The notes under the pieces were generated by a model. That model saw only the letters and a program-made list of their open reading frames with translations. It did no database searches and had not been told where the DNA came from. From Ectopseudomonas mendocina (GTDB taxonomy: Bacteria; Pseudomonadota; Gammaproteobacteria; Pseudomonadales; Pseudomonadaceae), in assembly GCF_016008875.1 (NCBI RefSeq), contig NZ_JADTQG010000014.1, positions 129,065 through 193,064 of the forward strand: a stretch of DNA of 64,000 nucleotides. The letters run 5' to 3'. This document shows, piece after piece, positions 19,697 to 30,701 of this stretch (position 1 is its first letter; each line of letters begins with the position of its first letter). The translations under genes and the position numbers were made by a program.

Positions 19697-19728
19697 CCGC
19701 TGCGCCAAGCGGGGTTGGGACGCAGCGG
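19697..19728 (-). terminator. Probable terminator of the 55-aa ORF
   Basis: Arms CCGCTGCG (19697-19704) and CGCAGCGG (19721-19728) form a stem 13 bases after the small ORF stop. On the minus strand the stem is followed by TATTTTGATT. Plausible Rho-independent terminator with a weak T-run and a long loop. Confidence 0.55.
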
Positions 19729-19740
19729 TCGGGAAAGCGC

Positions 19741-19908
19741 TCAGGCTGCGTGCGAGGCAGACTCGCTGATCAGCATGCCGTGGGAGACGAGGTAACAGCG
19801 ATGGCCGTTCTGCAGCATCAAAGGGCTGCGACTGGAAATGATCCAGCCCTTGTTCAGAAGTTGCTCGATGTGAGCACGCAGTGCGGGTAGATGGCGCTGT
19901 TCCTTCAT
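19741..19908 (-). CDS. Small hypothetical protein (55 aa)
   Basis: Short ORF with ATG at 19908, an AGAGGT ribosome site 6-11 bases upstream, and a stop at 19741. The product is a single soluble helix-strand-like peptide (start MKEQRHLPALRAHIEQLL, then NKGWIISSRSP). A probable terminator follows and a separate A/T-rich promoter-like gap (19909-20052) precedes it, so it looks like a free-standing gene. I do not recognise a function. Confidence 0.6.
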   Translation of the reverse strand: MKEQRHLPALRAHIEQLLNKGWIISSRSPLMLQNGHRCYLVSHGMLISESASHAA

Positions 19909-20052
19909 GGCCGACCTCTAGTTGTTGGGGCGCTTGGCGCCTTGTTGTTCTTCCGTGATGCAGCTCGCAAAAGTGTAGTGGCGCTCTGCCAGGAAAGTAA
20001 GCGGCGCGATTGTGTAATATTTTGTAGGACATTCGCTATAGGCCGCGACGAA

Positions 20053-21540
20053 TCAGGGCTGCACCAACGCCGCTTGCGGCACTTGCCGAGGCGCAGAGAA
20101 AACCAGATGGCCGTCTTCCAGCTTGCCGTAGCGCAGCAGTGCCAGGTCGAGCAGATAGTTCTGATGCAGCTTCCACGGCACCCGGTCGCCCTGCGCCGGC
20201 AACAGGTGCGAGGCCCGCTCGATATAGCCTGACTGCAGGTCGAGGAACGGCTCCGGGCGGACGCTGCCGGTACTGTCGCACGGAGTTACCTGGCGCATGC
20301 CGATGGCGTCCAGATGATTGATCAGGCGGCAGAAGTACTCGCTGGAAAGATCGGCCTTGAGCGTCCAGCTGGCATTGGTGTAGCCCATCACCACCGCCAG
20401 GTTGGGCAGGTCGCGCAGCATGATGCCGCGGTAACCCATGCTCTTCGGCGCTTCGAAGGGCACACCATCGACCTGCACGGCGATACCGCCGAACAGCTGC
20501 AACTGCAGGCCGGTGGCACTGACGATGACATCTGCAGCCAGCTCTTCGCCGCCCTTGAGCCGAACGCCCTGGACAGTGAAACGCTCGATCTCGGCAGTGA
20601 CCACCTGCGCCTTGCCCTGGCGCAGCACGCGGAACAGATCGCCGTCCGGCACTGCGCAGACGCGCTGGTCCCAGGGCTTGTAGCGGGGGCTGAAGTGGCG
20701 CAGGTCGACGCGCTCGCCCAATTGGCGCCGCACCAGCCCCAAGAGTATCCGCCGCACCAGGTTGGGGAAGCGCTTGGCCAGCTTGTAAAAAGCCAGCTGC
20801 AGGGTCACGTTGCGCCCGCGCGCCAGGCGATACACCCACGTCTCCGGCAAAACCCGGCGCAGCGCATTGGACAGCCCATCACGTTGCGGCAGGTTGATCA
20901 CGTAGCTGGGCGAACGTTGCAGCATGGTCACCTGCGCCGCGCGCTCGGCCAAAGCCGGCACCAGGGTCACCGCCGTGGCGCCGCTGCCGATCACCAGCAC
21001 GCGCTTGCCGCTGTAGTCGAAGCCTTCGGGCCACAACTGCGGATGGATGAAGGCGCCCTGATAGTCCTCGCGACCGGCGAACTCGGGGGTATAGCCAGCC
21101 TCGTAGCGGTAGTAACCGGTGCACATCATCAGAAACTGGCAGCTGATGCGCAGCGGCTCGTCTTCCTCGCCGCGCTGCACCCGCAACTGCCAGGTGGCGC
21201 TGGCACTGCACCAATTGGCCTCGAGCACCTTGTGCCGATAGCGAATCGAGCGGTCGATGCCGTGTTCGGCCGCGGTTTCCTGGATGTAACGGCGTATCGA
21301 CGGCCCGTCGGCGATGGCCTGCGGGTCGCTCCAGGGCTTGAAGTTATAGCCGAGGGTGTACATGTCCGAGTCGGAGCGGATGCCCGGATAACGGAACAGA
21401 TCCCAGGTGCCGCCCATGGCCTCGCGCCCTTCAAGAATGGCGAAACGCTTGGCCGGGCACAGCCGCTTGAGGTGGCAGGCGGCGCCGATACCGGACAGGC
21501 CGGCACCGATGATCAGGACATCCAGATGTTTGACGGACAT
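20053..21540 (-). CDS. Flavin-containing monooxygenase, Baeyer-Villiger type
   Basis: 495-aa FAD/NADPH oxygenase. The FAD Rossmann motif GAGLSGIGAA is at about residues 12-21, the GGTWDLFRYPGIRSDSDMYT segment at about 43-62, and the fingerprint YQGAFIHPQLWP at about 159-170. The second Rossmann motif VIGSGATAVT follows at about 183. Such enzymes insert oxygen into ketones or oxygenate N/S centres. It stands alone, divergent from the lipid transporter operon; the substrate is unknown. Confidence 0.88.
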   Translation of the reverse strand: MSVKHLDVLIIGAGLSGIGAACHLKRLCPAKRFAILEGREAMGGTWDLFRYPGIRSDSDMYTLGYNFKPWSDPQAIADGPSIRRYIQETAAEHGIDRSIRYRHKVLEANWCSASATWQLRVQRGEEDEPLRISCQFLMMCTGYYRYEAGYTPEFAGREDYQGAFIHPQLWPEGFDYSGKRVLVIGSGATAVTLVPALAERAAQVTMLQRSPSYVINLPQRDGLSNALRRVLPETWVYRLARGRNVTLQLAFYKLAKRFPNLVRRILLGLVRRQLGERVDLRHFSPRYKPWDQRVCAVPDGDLFRVLRQGKAQVVTAEIERFTVQGVRLKGGEELAADVIVSATGLQLQLFGGIAVQVDGVPFEAPKSMGYRGIMLRDLPNLAVVMGYTNASWTLKADLSSEYFCRLINHLDAIGMRQVTPCDSTGSVRPEPFLDLQSGYIERASHLLPAQGDRVPWKLHQNYLLDLALLRYGKLEDGHLVFSAPRQVPQAALVQP

Positions 21541-21697
21541 GACTCAGCCTCGCTCGGCTTGGGACAATGAGCATCACCTTAGCCTATGTGGCTGCCATTC
21601 GATCTTCGCCGGGGTCAGGCGGCCGATTCGCCGCGCCACTCACATCCCCGAGCGGCATGACTGGCCTGACACGCCCGTGCGGCGCTAAGCTGTGGCG

Positions 21698-22837
21698 ATG
21701 ACCACACCCTACCTGACCTCGCAGCACACCAGCAGCACGGACGCCGCCAGCGGTCTGCGGCTCGGTGGCGACTGGACGCTGGCCCACTACAGCCAGCTCG
21801 AACCCCAGGTGCTGGCGCTGCGCGAACGCCTGCGCGGCGAGGAGAACGTCGACCTCGGCGAACTGACCGCGCTGGATACAGCCGGTGCGGCGCTGCTGGT
21901 GGAGCTGTTCGGCAGTGAGCGCCTGCATCAGCTCACGCAGCAGGCCGATATCTGCGAGCAACGCCGCGCCTTGCTGCTGACGGTGGCCAACGCCATGGCC
22001 GAAAGCGCACAAGCGCAGCCCGCGCCGGAGCCATCCGTACTGCGTGAAGTGCTCGGCCACATCGGCGAAGTCGTCGAGAGCATGTGGCACCAGGGCCGGG
22101 CGCTGCTCGGCTTCATGGGCCTGACCCTGGTCAGCATGCTGGCGATCCTGGTGCGCCCCACGCGCTGGCGCCTGACTTCGCTGGCCGCGCATCTGGAACA
22201 GTGCGGGCTGAATGCCGTGCCCATCGTCGCCCTGCTGACCTTTCTGGTCGGTGCCGTGGTGGCCTTCCTCGGCGCCACCATCCTCGCCGACTTCGGCGCC
22301 ACCATCTACACAGTGAACCTGGTGGCCTTTTCCTTCCTGCGCGAATTCGGCGTACTGCTGACCGCGATTCTGATGGCCGGGCGCACCGCCAGCGCCTTCA
22401 CCGCGCAGATCGGCTCGATGAAGGCCAACGAGGAAATCGACGCCATTCGCACCCTGGGCCTGAGCCCCGTCGAACTGCTGGTGCTGCCGCGCGTGTTCGC
22501 CATGCTCATCGCCCTGCCGATCCTGACCTTCATCGCCATGCTCAGCGGCATACTCGGCGGCGGTCTGGTGTGCGCGGTAGCCCTGGATATTCCGACGGCC
22601 ATGTACCTGTCGATCCTGCAGGACAGCGACCTGCTGCGGCATTTCCTGGTCGGCCTGCTCAAGGCGCCGATTTTCGCCTTCCTGATCGCCCTGATCGGCT
22701 GCCTGGAAGGCTTCAAGGTCAGCGGCAGCGCACAGTCGGTGGGTGAACACACCACCTCGGCGGTGGTGCAGTCGATCTTCGTGGTAATCCTGCTCGACGC
22801 CCTGGCCGCACTGTTTCTGATGGAGATGGGCTGGTGA
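21698..22837 (+). CDS. MlaE-type ABC permease with N-terminal STAS-like domain
   Basis: 379-aa protein. Residues about 10-85 form a STAS-like domain (LDTAGAALLVELFGSE), and residues 130-379 are an MlaE permease with the VGAVVAFLGATILADFGATIY and EIDAIRTLGLSP stretches. In classic Mla the STAS protein (MlaB) is separate; here it is fused. The ATG at 21698 is preferred to the GTG two codons earlier. It is the first gene of a four-gene operon for lipid transfer between the two membranes. Confidence 0.88.
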   Translation: MTTPYLTSQHTSSTDAASGLRLGGDWTLAHYSQLEPQVLALRERLRGEENVDLGELTALDTAGAALLVELFGSERLHQLTQQADICEQRRALLLTVANAMAESAQAQPAPEPSVLREVLGHIGEVVESMWHQGRALLGFMGLTLVSMLAILVRPTRWRLTSLAAHLEQCGLNAVPIVALLTFLVGAVVAFLGATILADFGATIYTVNLVAFSFLREFGVLLTAILMAGRTASAFTAQIGSMKANEEIDAIRTLGLSPVELLVLPRVFAMLIALPILTFIAMLSGILGGGLVCAVALDIPTAMYLSILQDSDLLRHFLVGLLKAPIFAFLIALIGCLEGFKVSGSAQSVGEHTTSAVVQSIFVVILLDALAALFLMEMGW

Positions 22838-23619
22838 GCCGGGACAAGATCATCGAGGTACGCGATCTGAGCAACCGCTTCGGCAGCCAGGTAGTACACG
22901 AACATCTGGATTTCGATCTGTATCGCGGCGAGATTCTCGGCGTGGTCGGCGGCTCGGGGACCGGCAAGTCGGTGCTGCTGCGCAGCATCGTCGGTTTGCG
23001 CCGGCCCAACGCGGGGACCGTGCGGGTGTTCGGCGAGGAGCTGCTGAACCTGCCGGCCGAACGCCGCTCGCAGCTGGAGCGGCGCTTCGGCGTGCTCTAC
23101 CAGCGCGGTGCGCTGTTCTCCTCGCTGACGGTCAGCGAGAACATCGCCCTGCCGCTGATCGAGCATGCCGGCCTGTCACGCGCCGCGGCCGAGCGCCTGG
23201 CGCGGGTCAAGATCGCCCTGGCCGGCCTGCCCCAGGATGCCGGCAGCAAATACCCCAGTTCGCTGTCCGGCGGCATGGTCAAACGTGCCGCCCTGGCCCG
23301 CGCCCTGGCGCTCGACCCGGACATCCTGTTCCTCGACGAGCCCACCGCCGGCCTCGACCCAATCGGAGCGGCGGCCTTCGACCAATTGATCCGCACCCTC
23401 AGCGACAGCCTGGGTCTGAGTGTATTTCTGGTGACCCACGACCTGGACACGCTCTACAGCATCTGCGATCGCGTCGCGGTACTGGCGCAGAAAAAGGTGC
23501 TGGTGGCCGACCGCCTGGACGTGGTGGCCGCCACCGACGATGCCTGGATCCAGGAATATTTTCACGGCCCGCGCGGACGCGCGGCCGCACAGGCCGCTAC
23601 GGCGGCAGGGAGTCAATGA
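22834..23619 (+). CDS. MlaF-type ABC transporter ATPase
   Basis: 261-aa ATPase with GTG start that overlaps the permease stop by four bases. Walker A GGSGTGKS is at 39-46, the signature LSGGMVKRAALARAL comes near residue 145, Walker B is ILFLDEPTAGLDP, and the H-loop is VTHD. The C-terminal 25 residues past the core are typical of MlaF-like proteins. It powers the MlaE-type permease in this operon. Confidence 0.93.
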   Translation: MSRDKIIEVRDLSNRFGSQVVHEHLDFDLYRGEILGVVGGSGTGKSVLLRSIVGLRRPNAGTVRVFGEELLNLPAERRSQLERRFGVLYQRGALFSSLTVSENIALPLIEHAGLSRAAAERLARVKIALAGLPQDAGSKYPSSLSGGMVKRAALARALALDPDILFLDEPTAGLDPIGAAAFDQLIRTLSDSLGLSVFLVTHDLDTLYSICDRVAVLAQKKVLVADRLDVVAATDDAWIQEYFHGPRGRAAAQAATAAGSQ

Positions 23620-24537
23620 ATGGAACCCAGAGCCCATCACGTACTGATCGGCCTGTTCACCGTGCTCACGGTCGGCGCTGCGCTGCTGTTCGGCCTTTGG
23701 CTAAACAGGGCCGGGGCGGACAGCGCCGTGACTGATTACGAGGTGATCTTCAACGAGGCGGTCACCGGCCTGTCACAGGGCAGCGCGGTGCAATACAGCG
23801 GCATCAAGATCGGCGATGTGATCAGCCTCGGCCTCGATCCCAATGACCCGCGCACCGTACGCGCACGCATCCGTGTCGTCGGCCAGACACCGATCAAGGA
23901 AGATACCCGCGCACGCCTGGCGATCACCGGCATCACCGGCCTCGCGGTCATCCAGCTGCACGGCGGCAGCCCCGAGAGCCCGCCGTTGGAGGGCAAGGAT
24001 GGCCAGCCCGGGATCATCATTGCCGACCGCTCGCCGCTTTCACGGCTGATGGCCAACGGCGAGGACCTGGTCAGCAACATCACCCGTCTGCTCAACCGCG
24101 CCAACCGCATTCTCTCGCGCGAGAACGCCGAGCGCGTGTCACGCACCCTGGAAAACCTCGAGCAGGTCACCGCCGGCATCGCCGGGCAGCGTGACGAACT
24201 CAGCGCCGCACTGCAGCAGGTCGGCGTCGCCACTCAGGAAGCCGCCGAACTGATGCGCACGGCCAATCGCCTGCTCGACGATCAGGGCAGCCAGGTGCTG
24301 GAGAACGCCGAGCGCCTGATGGCCTCGCTGGAGCGCAGCAGCCGCAATATCGAGCAATTGCTGCAGAACAACCGCGGCGCGCTGGACAGCGGCATGCAGG
24401 GCCTTGGCAATCTGGGCCCGACGATCAGCGAGCTGCGCGAAACCCTCGGCGCCCTGCGCGGTTTCTCTCGCCGCCTGGAGCAGGACCCCAGCGGCTACCT
24501 GCTGCGCAGCGACAGCATCAAGGAGTTCCAACCATGA
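23620..24537 (+). CDS. MlaD-type MCE domain protein
   Basis: 305-aa periplasmic protein anchored by one N-terminal helix (about residues 5-27), then an MCE domain (about 38-115; GLSQGSAVQYSGIKIG) and a long helical tail (150-290) rich in Q, E, N and R. MCE proteins form rings that bind lipid between the membranes. It starts at the base after the ATPase stop. The operon order matches MlaE-MlaF-MlaD plus a lipoprotein. Confidence 0.9.
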   Translation: MEPRAHHVLIGLFTVLTVGAALLFGLWLNRAGADSAVTDYEVIFNEAVTGLSQGSAVQYSGIKIGDVISLGLDPNDPRTVRARIRVVGQTPIKEDTRARLAITGITGLAVIQLHGGSPESPPLEGKDGQPGIIIADRSPLSRLMANGEDLVSNITRLLNRANRILSRENAERVSRTLENLEQVTAGIAGQRDELSAALQQVGVATQEAAELMRTANRLLDDQGSQVLENAERLMASLERSSRNIEQLLQNNRGALDSGMQGLGNLGPTISELRETLGALRGFSRRLEQDPSGYLLRSDSIKEFQP

Positions 24538-25130
24538 AGCATCTCACCCTGTTGCTGGCTGCCGCCCTGCTAAGCGCCTGCTCGCTCCTGCCGCAGAGCG
24601 AGCCGCTGGATATTTACTTGCTGCCGGGCAGCACGCTGCCGGCCCAGACGCAACGCGTCGACTGGTCATTGCGGGTGAACAGCCCGGTCAGCAGCCAGTT
24701 GCTCGACGGCACGCGCATCGTCGTGCTGCCCGAGCCTGGCCTGGTCAACACCTACCAGGGCGTACGCTGGAGCGAGCGCACGCCGCAGTTGCTGCGCAGC
24801 CGCCTGCTCGACGCGTTTCAGGATGACGGCCGGATTCAGGCGCTGAGCAACGAGGACCAGCGCCTGCAAGCCGACCTGGAACTGGTCAGCGACCTGCGCA
24901 GCTTCCACAGCGAATACCGTGACGGCGTCCCCCACGCGCTGATCCGCCTCGAGGTCAACCTGGTCGATACGCGCAGCCAGCAGATCATCGCCAGCCGTCG
25001 CTTCAGCGCCAGCCAGGCGGCGAGCGACACCGCGATGACTGCGGTGGTGGCGGCGTTCGGCCAGGCCGGCGATCGCCTGGCCCGGGAGTTGGTGGACTGG
25101 ACGATGGCCGAAGGGCAGCGCAGCCGCTGA
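24534..25130 (+). CDS. ABC-type transport auxiliary lipoprotein
   Basis: 198-aa lipoprotein with lipobox LLSAC (Cys16) after a short signal. The mature part looks like the PqiC/LptE-like DUF330-type fold (YLLPGSTLPAQ start). There is no Asp after the Cys (Ser17), so sorting to the outer membrane is expected. The start overlaps the MCE gene stop by four bases. It probably forms the outer-membrane end of the lipid path. Confidence 0.85.
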   Translation: MKHLTLLLAAALLSACSLLPQSEPLDIYLLPGSTLPAQTQRVDWSLRVNSPVSSQLLDGTRIVVLPEPGLVNTYQGVRWSERTPQLLRSRLLDAFQDDGRIQALSNEDQRLQADLELVSDLRSFHSEYRDGVPHALIRLEVNLVDTRSQQIIASRRFSASQAASDTAMTAVVAAFGQAGDRLARELVDWTMAEGQRSR

Positions 25131-25155
25131 TTGACGGGTGGACAAACCTTACTCC

Positions 25156-25227
25156 GTGGGAGGCGCTTCAGCGGCGACGGCGCGGCGCTGATCGCTACCG
25201 CGCGAGCGTCGCAGCAGCCCCTCCCAA
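25156..25227. repeat. Imperfect inverted repeat (GTGGGAGGCGCTTCAGCGGCG family)
   Basis: Left arm GTGGGAGGCGCTTCAGCGGC and a right arm ending GCAGCCCCTCCCA face each other between the convergent lipoprotein and helicase genes. The family is the same as at 11601-11662 but more diverged. No gene in this gap. Confidence 0.6.
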
Positions 25228-25243
25228 AATTTGTGCTCTCTGG

Positions 25244-27166
<1,923 letters not shown>

Positions 27167-27277
27167 GCGCTGTCACTCCGTTGACCGCCGAATGAGCCCT
27201 CACCATAACGGCAAAGTGAGGAAAGTCGTAGCCCGGATGCAGTTCGGGGTTCTTTCGCATCGGGTGTGCCGAGGCCG

Positions 27278-27775
27278 GTAGGGGCGGATTTATCCGCGAA
27301 AGGAGCCCGCGCCGTGCTCGCAGGATGATCGCGAATGAATCGCTCCTACAAGAGCATCACGCAGCGTCCGCCTAGCCTGTAGGAGCGGATTTATCCGCGA
27401 AAAAGGGCCCGCGCCGTGTCCACAGGATGATCGCGAATAAATTCGCTCCTACAAAGAGCATCACGCAGCGTGCGCCTAGCCTGTAGGAGCGGATTTATCC
27501 GCAAAAAAGGACCGGCGCCGTGCCCGCAGGATGATCGCGAATAAATTCGCTCCTACAAAGAGCATCACGCAGCCTACGCCTGGCCTGTAGGAGCGGATTT
27601 ATCCGCGAGAGAGGCCCGCGCCGTGCCCGCAGGAGGATCGCGAATAAATTCGCTCCTACAAGAGCTTCACGCAGCCTGCGCCTGGCCTGTAGGAGCGGAT
27701 TTATCCGCAAAAAAGGGCCCGCGCCGTGCTCGCAGGAGGATCGCGAATAAATTCGCTCCTACAAGAGCGTGACCG
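27278..27775. repeat. Tandem array, five units of about 101-104 bp, each with paired inverted repeats
   Basis: Units begin with GTAGGAGCGGATTTATCCGC at 27278 (variant), 27379, 27483, 27587 and 27689. Each contains CCCGCGCCGTG, CAGGATGATCGCGAAT and the inverse arm AATTCGCTCCTAC, then a linker GAGCATCACGCAGC. The spacing linkers are conserved too, so the array grew by tandem duplication of a paired repeat. It fills most of the gap from 27167 to 27901. No coding sequence seen. Confidence 0.9.
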
Positions 27776-27782
27776 CAGTCTC

Positions 27783-27837
27783 GTAGGGCGGGTGCAACCC
27801 GCCGCTCCGGCCATGGCGGGTTTCACCCGCCCTACGC
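27783..27837. repeat. Inverted repeat GTAGGGCGGGTGCAACCCGCC family
   Basis: GTAGGGCGGGTGCAACCCGCC is followed after a short centre by GGCGGGTTTCACCCGCCCTAC in inverse orientation. It is the same family as at 17271-17291. It lies between the tandem array and the pckA terminator. Confidence 0.75.
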
Positions 27838-27856
27838 CTGCTCATGGCCCACCAAC

Positions 27857-27884
27857 GACAAAGCCGCCCGAAGGCGGCTTTGTC
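27857..27884 (-). terminator. Rho-independent terminator of pckA
   Basis: Perfect stem GACAAAGCCGCC/GGCGGCTTTGTC with a 4-base loop, 18 bases after the pckA stop. On the minus strand the stem is followed by GTTGG, and the T-rich part lies inside the stem end (TTTGTC). Typical of a strong terminator for a highly expressed gene. Confidence 0.85.
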
Positions 27885-27901
27885 AGAGAACGCGGCTCAG
27901 C

Positions 27902-29443
27902 TTACAGCTGCGGGCCGGCGTTCTTGATCGCTTCGCTGACATCGAACTTCTGGAAGTTGTCGATGAACAGCTTGGCCAGGCCCTTGGCGGCTTCGTCGTA
28001 GGCGTTCTTGTCAGCCCAGGTGTTGCGCGGGTTGAGCAGGTTGGTCTCGACGCCCGGAACGGCCTTGGGCACGTCCAGGTTGATGATCGGCAGGTGCTCG
28101 GTCTCGGCACCGATCAGCGCGCCGCTCTGGATGGCAGCGATCACACCACGGGTGGTGGGGATGTTGAAACGCTTGCCGACGCCGTAGCCACCGCCGGTCC
28201 AGCCGGTGTTGACCAGGTAGACCTTGGAGCCGAAGGCGTTGATGCGCTTGATCAGCAGCTCGGCGTAGACGCCGGCCGGACGCGGGAAGAACGGCGCGCC
28301 GAAGCAGGTGGAGAAGGTCGACTTGATGCCGCCGCCCGAACCCATTTCGGTGGAACCGACCAGCGCGGTGTAGCCGGACAGGAAGTGGTAGGCCGCCTGC
28401 TCGTTGTTGAGGATCGACACCGGCGGCAGTACGCCAGTCAGGTCGCAGGTCAGGAAGATAACGGCGTTCGGCTCGCCGCCCAGGTTCTTCTCGCTGCGCT
28501 TCTCGACGTACTCCAGCGGGTAGGCCGCGCGGCTGTTCTGGGTCAGGCTGTCATCGGCGTAATCCGGGGTGCGGGCGTCGTCGAGCACGACGTTCTCCAG
28601 TACGGTGCCGAACTGGATGGCTTTCCAGATCACCGGCTCGTTCTTCTCGGACAGGTCGATGCACTTGGCGTAGCAGCCGCCTTCGATGTTGAACACCACG
28701 CCTTCGCCCCAACCGTGTTCGTCGTCACCGATCAGGTAACGCGACTCGTCGGCGGACAGGGTGGTCTTGCCGGTGCCAGACAGGCCGAAGAACAGGGTCA
28801 CGTCGCCTTCTTCGCCGATGTTGGCGGCGCAGTGCATTGGCAGCACGTCTTTTTCCGGCAGCAGGAAGTTCTGCACGGAGAACATGGCCTTCTTCATTTC
28901 ACCGGCGTAACGCATGCCGGCGATCAGCACTTTCTTGGCAGCGAAGTTGATGATCACGCAGCCATCGGAATTGGTGCCGTCACGCTCAGGCACGCACTCG
29001 AAGTTGGCGACGTTGAGGATCTGCCACTCGGCCTTGGCCGACGGGTTGTAGGCGCTCGGGTTGATGAACAGCTGACGGCCGAACAGGTTCTGCCAGGCGG
29101 TGGCAGTGGTCATTTTCACCGGTAGGTAGTGCTCTTCGGCAGAGCCAACATGCACGTGGGAAACGAAGTGTTCCTGGGCATCGTTGAAGGCGGCGACGAG
29201 ATCCCACAGGGCATCGAACTTGTCGGCCGGGAACGGACGGTTGATGTTGCCCCAGGCGATCTGCGCCTCGGTGCTCGGCTCCTGAACGATGAAACGATCA
29301 GCCGGCGAGCGGCCAGTGCGATGACCGGTGCGTACGACCAGCGCGCCGTTGGCGGCCAGTTCCCCTTCACCGCGGCGAATGGCTTCTTCGACCAGTTGCG
29401 CGGCGCTGATGTCGGTGTACACGGCGTTGTTGGCTTGCGTCAT
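27902..29443 (-). CDS. pckA: Phosphoenolpyruvate carboxykinase (ATP)
   Basis: 513-aa enzyme that turns oxaloacetate and ATP into phosphoenolpyruvate, ADP and CO2, the first step of gluconeogenesis from TCA-cycle acids. The P-loop [13 protein letters not shown] is near residue 240, with conserved [17 protein letters not shown] at about 37-53 and the [12 protein letters not shown] segment further on. The start at 29443 gives the normal length; the frame is open upstream to 29506. It has its own terminator and lies beside hslO, a common Pseudomonas pairing. Confidence 0.97.
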   Translation of the reverse strand: MTQANNAVYTDISAAQLVEEAIRRGEGELAANGALVVRTGHRTGRSPADRFIVQEPSTEAQIAWGNINRPFPADKFDALWDLVAAFNDAQEHFVSHVHVGSAEEHYLPVKMTTATAWQNLFGRQLFINPSAYNPSAKAEWQILNVANFECVPERDGTNSDGCVIINFAAKKVLIAGMRYAGEMKKAMFSVQNFLLPEKDVLPMHCAANIGEEGDVTLFFGLSGTGKTTLSADESRYLIGDDEHGWGEGVVFNIEGGCYAKCIDLSEKNEPVIWKAIQFGTVLENVVLDDARTPDYADDSLTQNSRAAYPLEYVEKRSEKNLGGEPNAVIFLTCDLTGVLPPVSILNNEQAAYHFLSGYTALVGSTEMGSGGGIKSTFSTCFGAPFFPRPAGVYAELLIKRINAFGSKVYLVNTGWTGGGYGVGKRFNIPTTRGVIAAIQSGALIGAETEHLPIINLDVPKAVPGVETNLLNPRNTWADKNAYDEAAKGLAKLFIDNFQKFDVSEAIKNAGPQL

Positions 29444-29600
29444 GAGGGTCCCCGTCGGCCGCTGGCCGAGTCTTCCGAACGTTGTGTAGTGCAGGGGCAA
29501 CTGCACTACACGGTAAAAAAGTCGCGGGAGTATGCCAGAAAAGCGAACTGCTTGGCAGCCTCCGCTCCGATAGAGAACGGCTATCGATCAGAAAAGTTCA

Positions 29601-30488
29601 TCAATGGCGGGTCTGCGACGGCGCTTCGCTACCGGCACCGGCGAACAGCTGAGCGATATCGGCGGCGTCGAAGGCATAGCGCTCGTTGCAGAACTGGCAA
29701 TCGATCACCACGCTGCCGCCCTGCTCGGCCAGCAGCAGTTCGGCATCGGCCTGGCCGAGGCTGGCCAGGGCACTGGCGGAGCGCTCGCGCGAACAGCTGC
29801 AGCGGAACTGCAGCGGCTGCTCATCGAACAGGCGAACGTTTTCTTCGTGGTAAAGACGATGCAGCAGGGTCGGGTTGTCCAGACCGAGCAGTTCTTCGGC
29901 GGTCAGGGTGTCGGCCAGGGTCAGCACATGGTTCCAGCTCTCGGCACGTTCCTCGGCCTCGGTCTGGTGATGCGCCGGCAGCTGTTGCAGCAGCAGGCCA
30001 CGGGCGCGCTGGCCGTCAGCCTTGAGCCAGAAGCGGGTCGGCAGTTGCTCGGAGCTGGCGAAGTAGTTGGACAGGCACTCGGCCAGGTCCACACCCTCCA
30101 GGTCGACGATGCCCTGGTAACGCTGACCGTGGGTCGGGTCGATGGTGATGGCCAGCACGCCATTGGGCATCAGGCTTTGCAGGTCGGCATCGGCGCCGAT
30201 CTGTTCGGCCTCGTAGCGGGCGATGCCGCGCAGCTCACGGGCGCTGGAACATTCCACCATCAGCAGCGACAGCGGGCCTTCAGCGCGGGCCTGCAGCACC
30301 AGCAGGCCGTCGAACTTCAGCGTACCGACCAGCAACGCGGCGGCAGCCATCATCTCGCCCAGCAGTTGCGCCACCGGCTGCGGGTAGGCGTGCTTGGCCA
30401 GCACATGGGCATAGCTCTCGCGTAGCGCGACCATCTCCCCACGCACATCGGTGTCGTCGAACAGGAAACGTTGACTGAAGTCGTTCAT
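29601..30488 (-). CDS. hslO: Redox-regulated chaperone Hsp33
   Basis: 295-aa holdase that is activated by oxidation. The C-terminal zinc/redox switch CxC-x31-CxxC is complete: C230, C232, C264 and C267. The N-terminal substrate domain is of normal length. The start at 30488 ([17 protein letters not shown]) is the usual Hsp33 start; the open frame runs 32 codons further. It is cytoplasmic. Confidence 0.95.
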   Translation of the reverse strand: MNDFSQRFLFDDTDVRGEMVALRESYAHVLAKHAYPQPVAQLLGEMMAAAALLVGTLKFDGLLVLQARAEGPLSLLMVECSSARELRGIARYEAEQIGADADLQSLMPNGVLAITIDPTHGQRYQGIVDLEGVDLAECLSNYFASSEQLPTRFWLKADGQRARGLLLQQLPAHHQTEAEERAESWNHVLTLADTLTAEELLGLDNPTLLHRLYHEENVRLFDEQPLQFRCSCSRERSASALASLGQADAELLLAEQGGSVVIDCQFCNERYAFDAADIAQLFAGAGSEAPSQTRH

Positions 30489-30701
30489 AGCGGCTGGCCC
30501 AGGGTCTGAAAGGCTGGCGATTTTATGCACAAATGCCGACACAACCAAGGCCCGAACGTCATGTGATGTGGCTCTCGTGACCAATCCCGCCCCCTGAACC
30601 TCGACTGAACGATTGCGCTGCTGCCCTTGTGCTGGCGTCAGCCCTGCCTATCATCCGCGCGCCTGAGTACGCCTGTTACATATCTGCAAAGGGACATCCC
30701 C

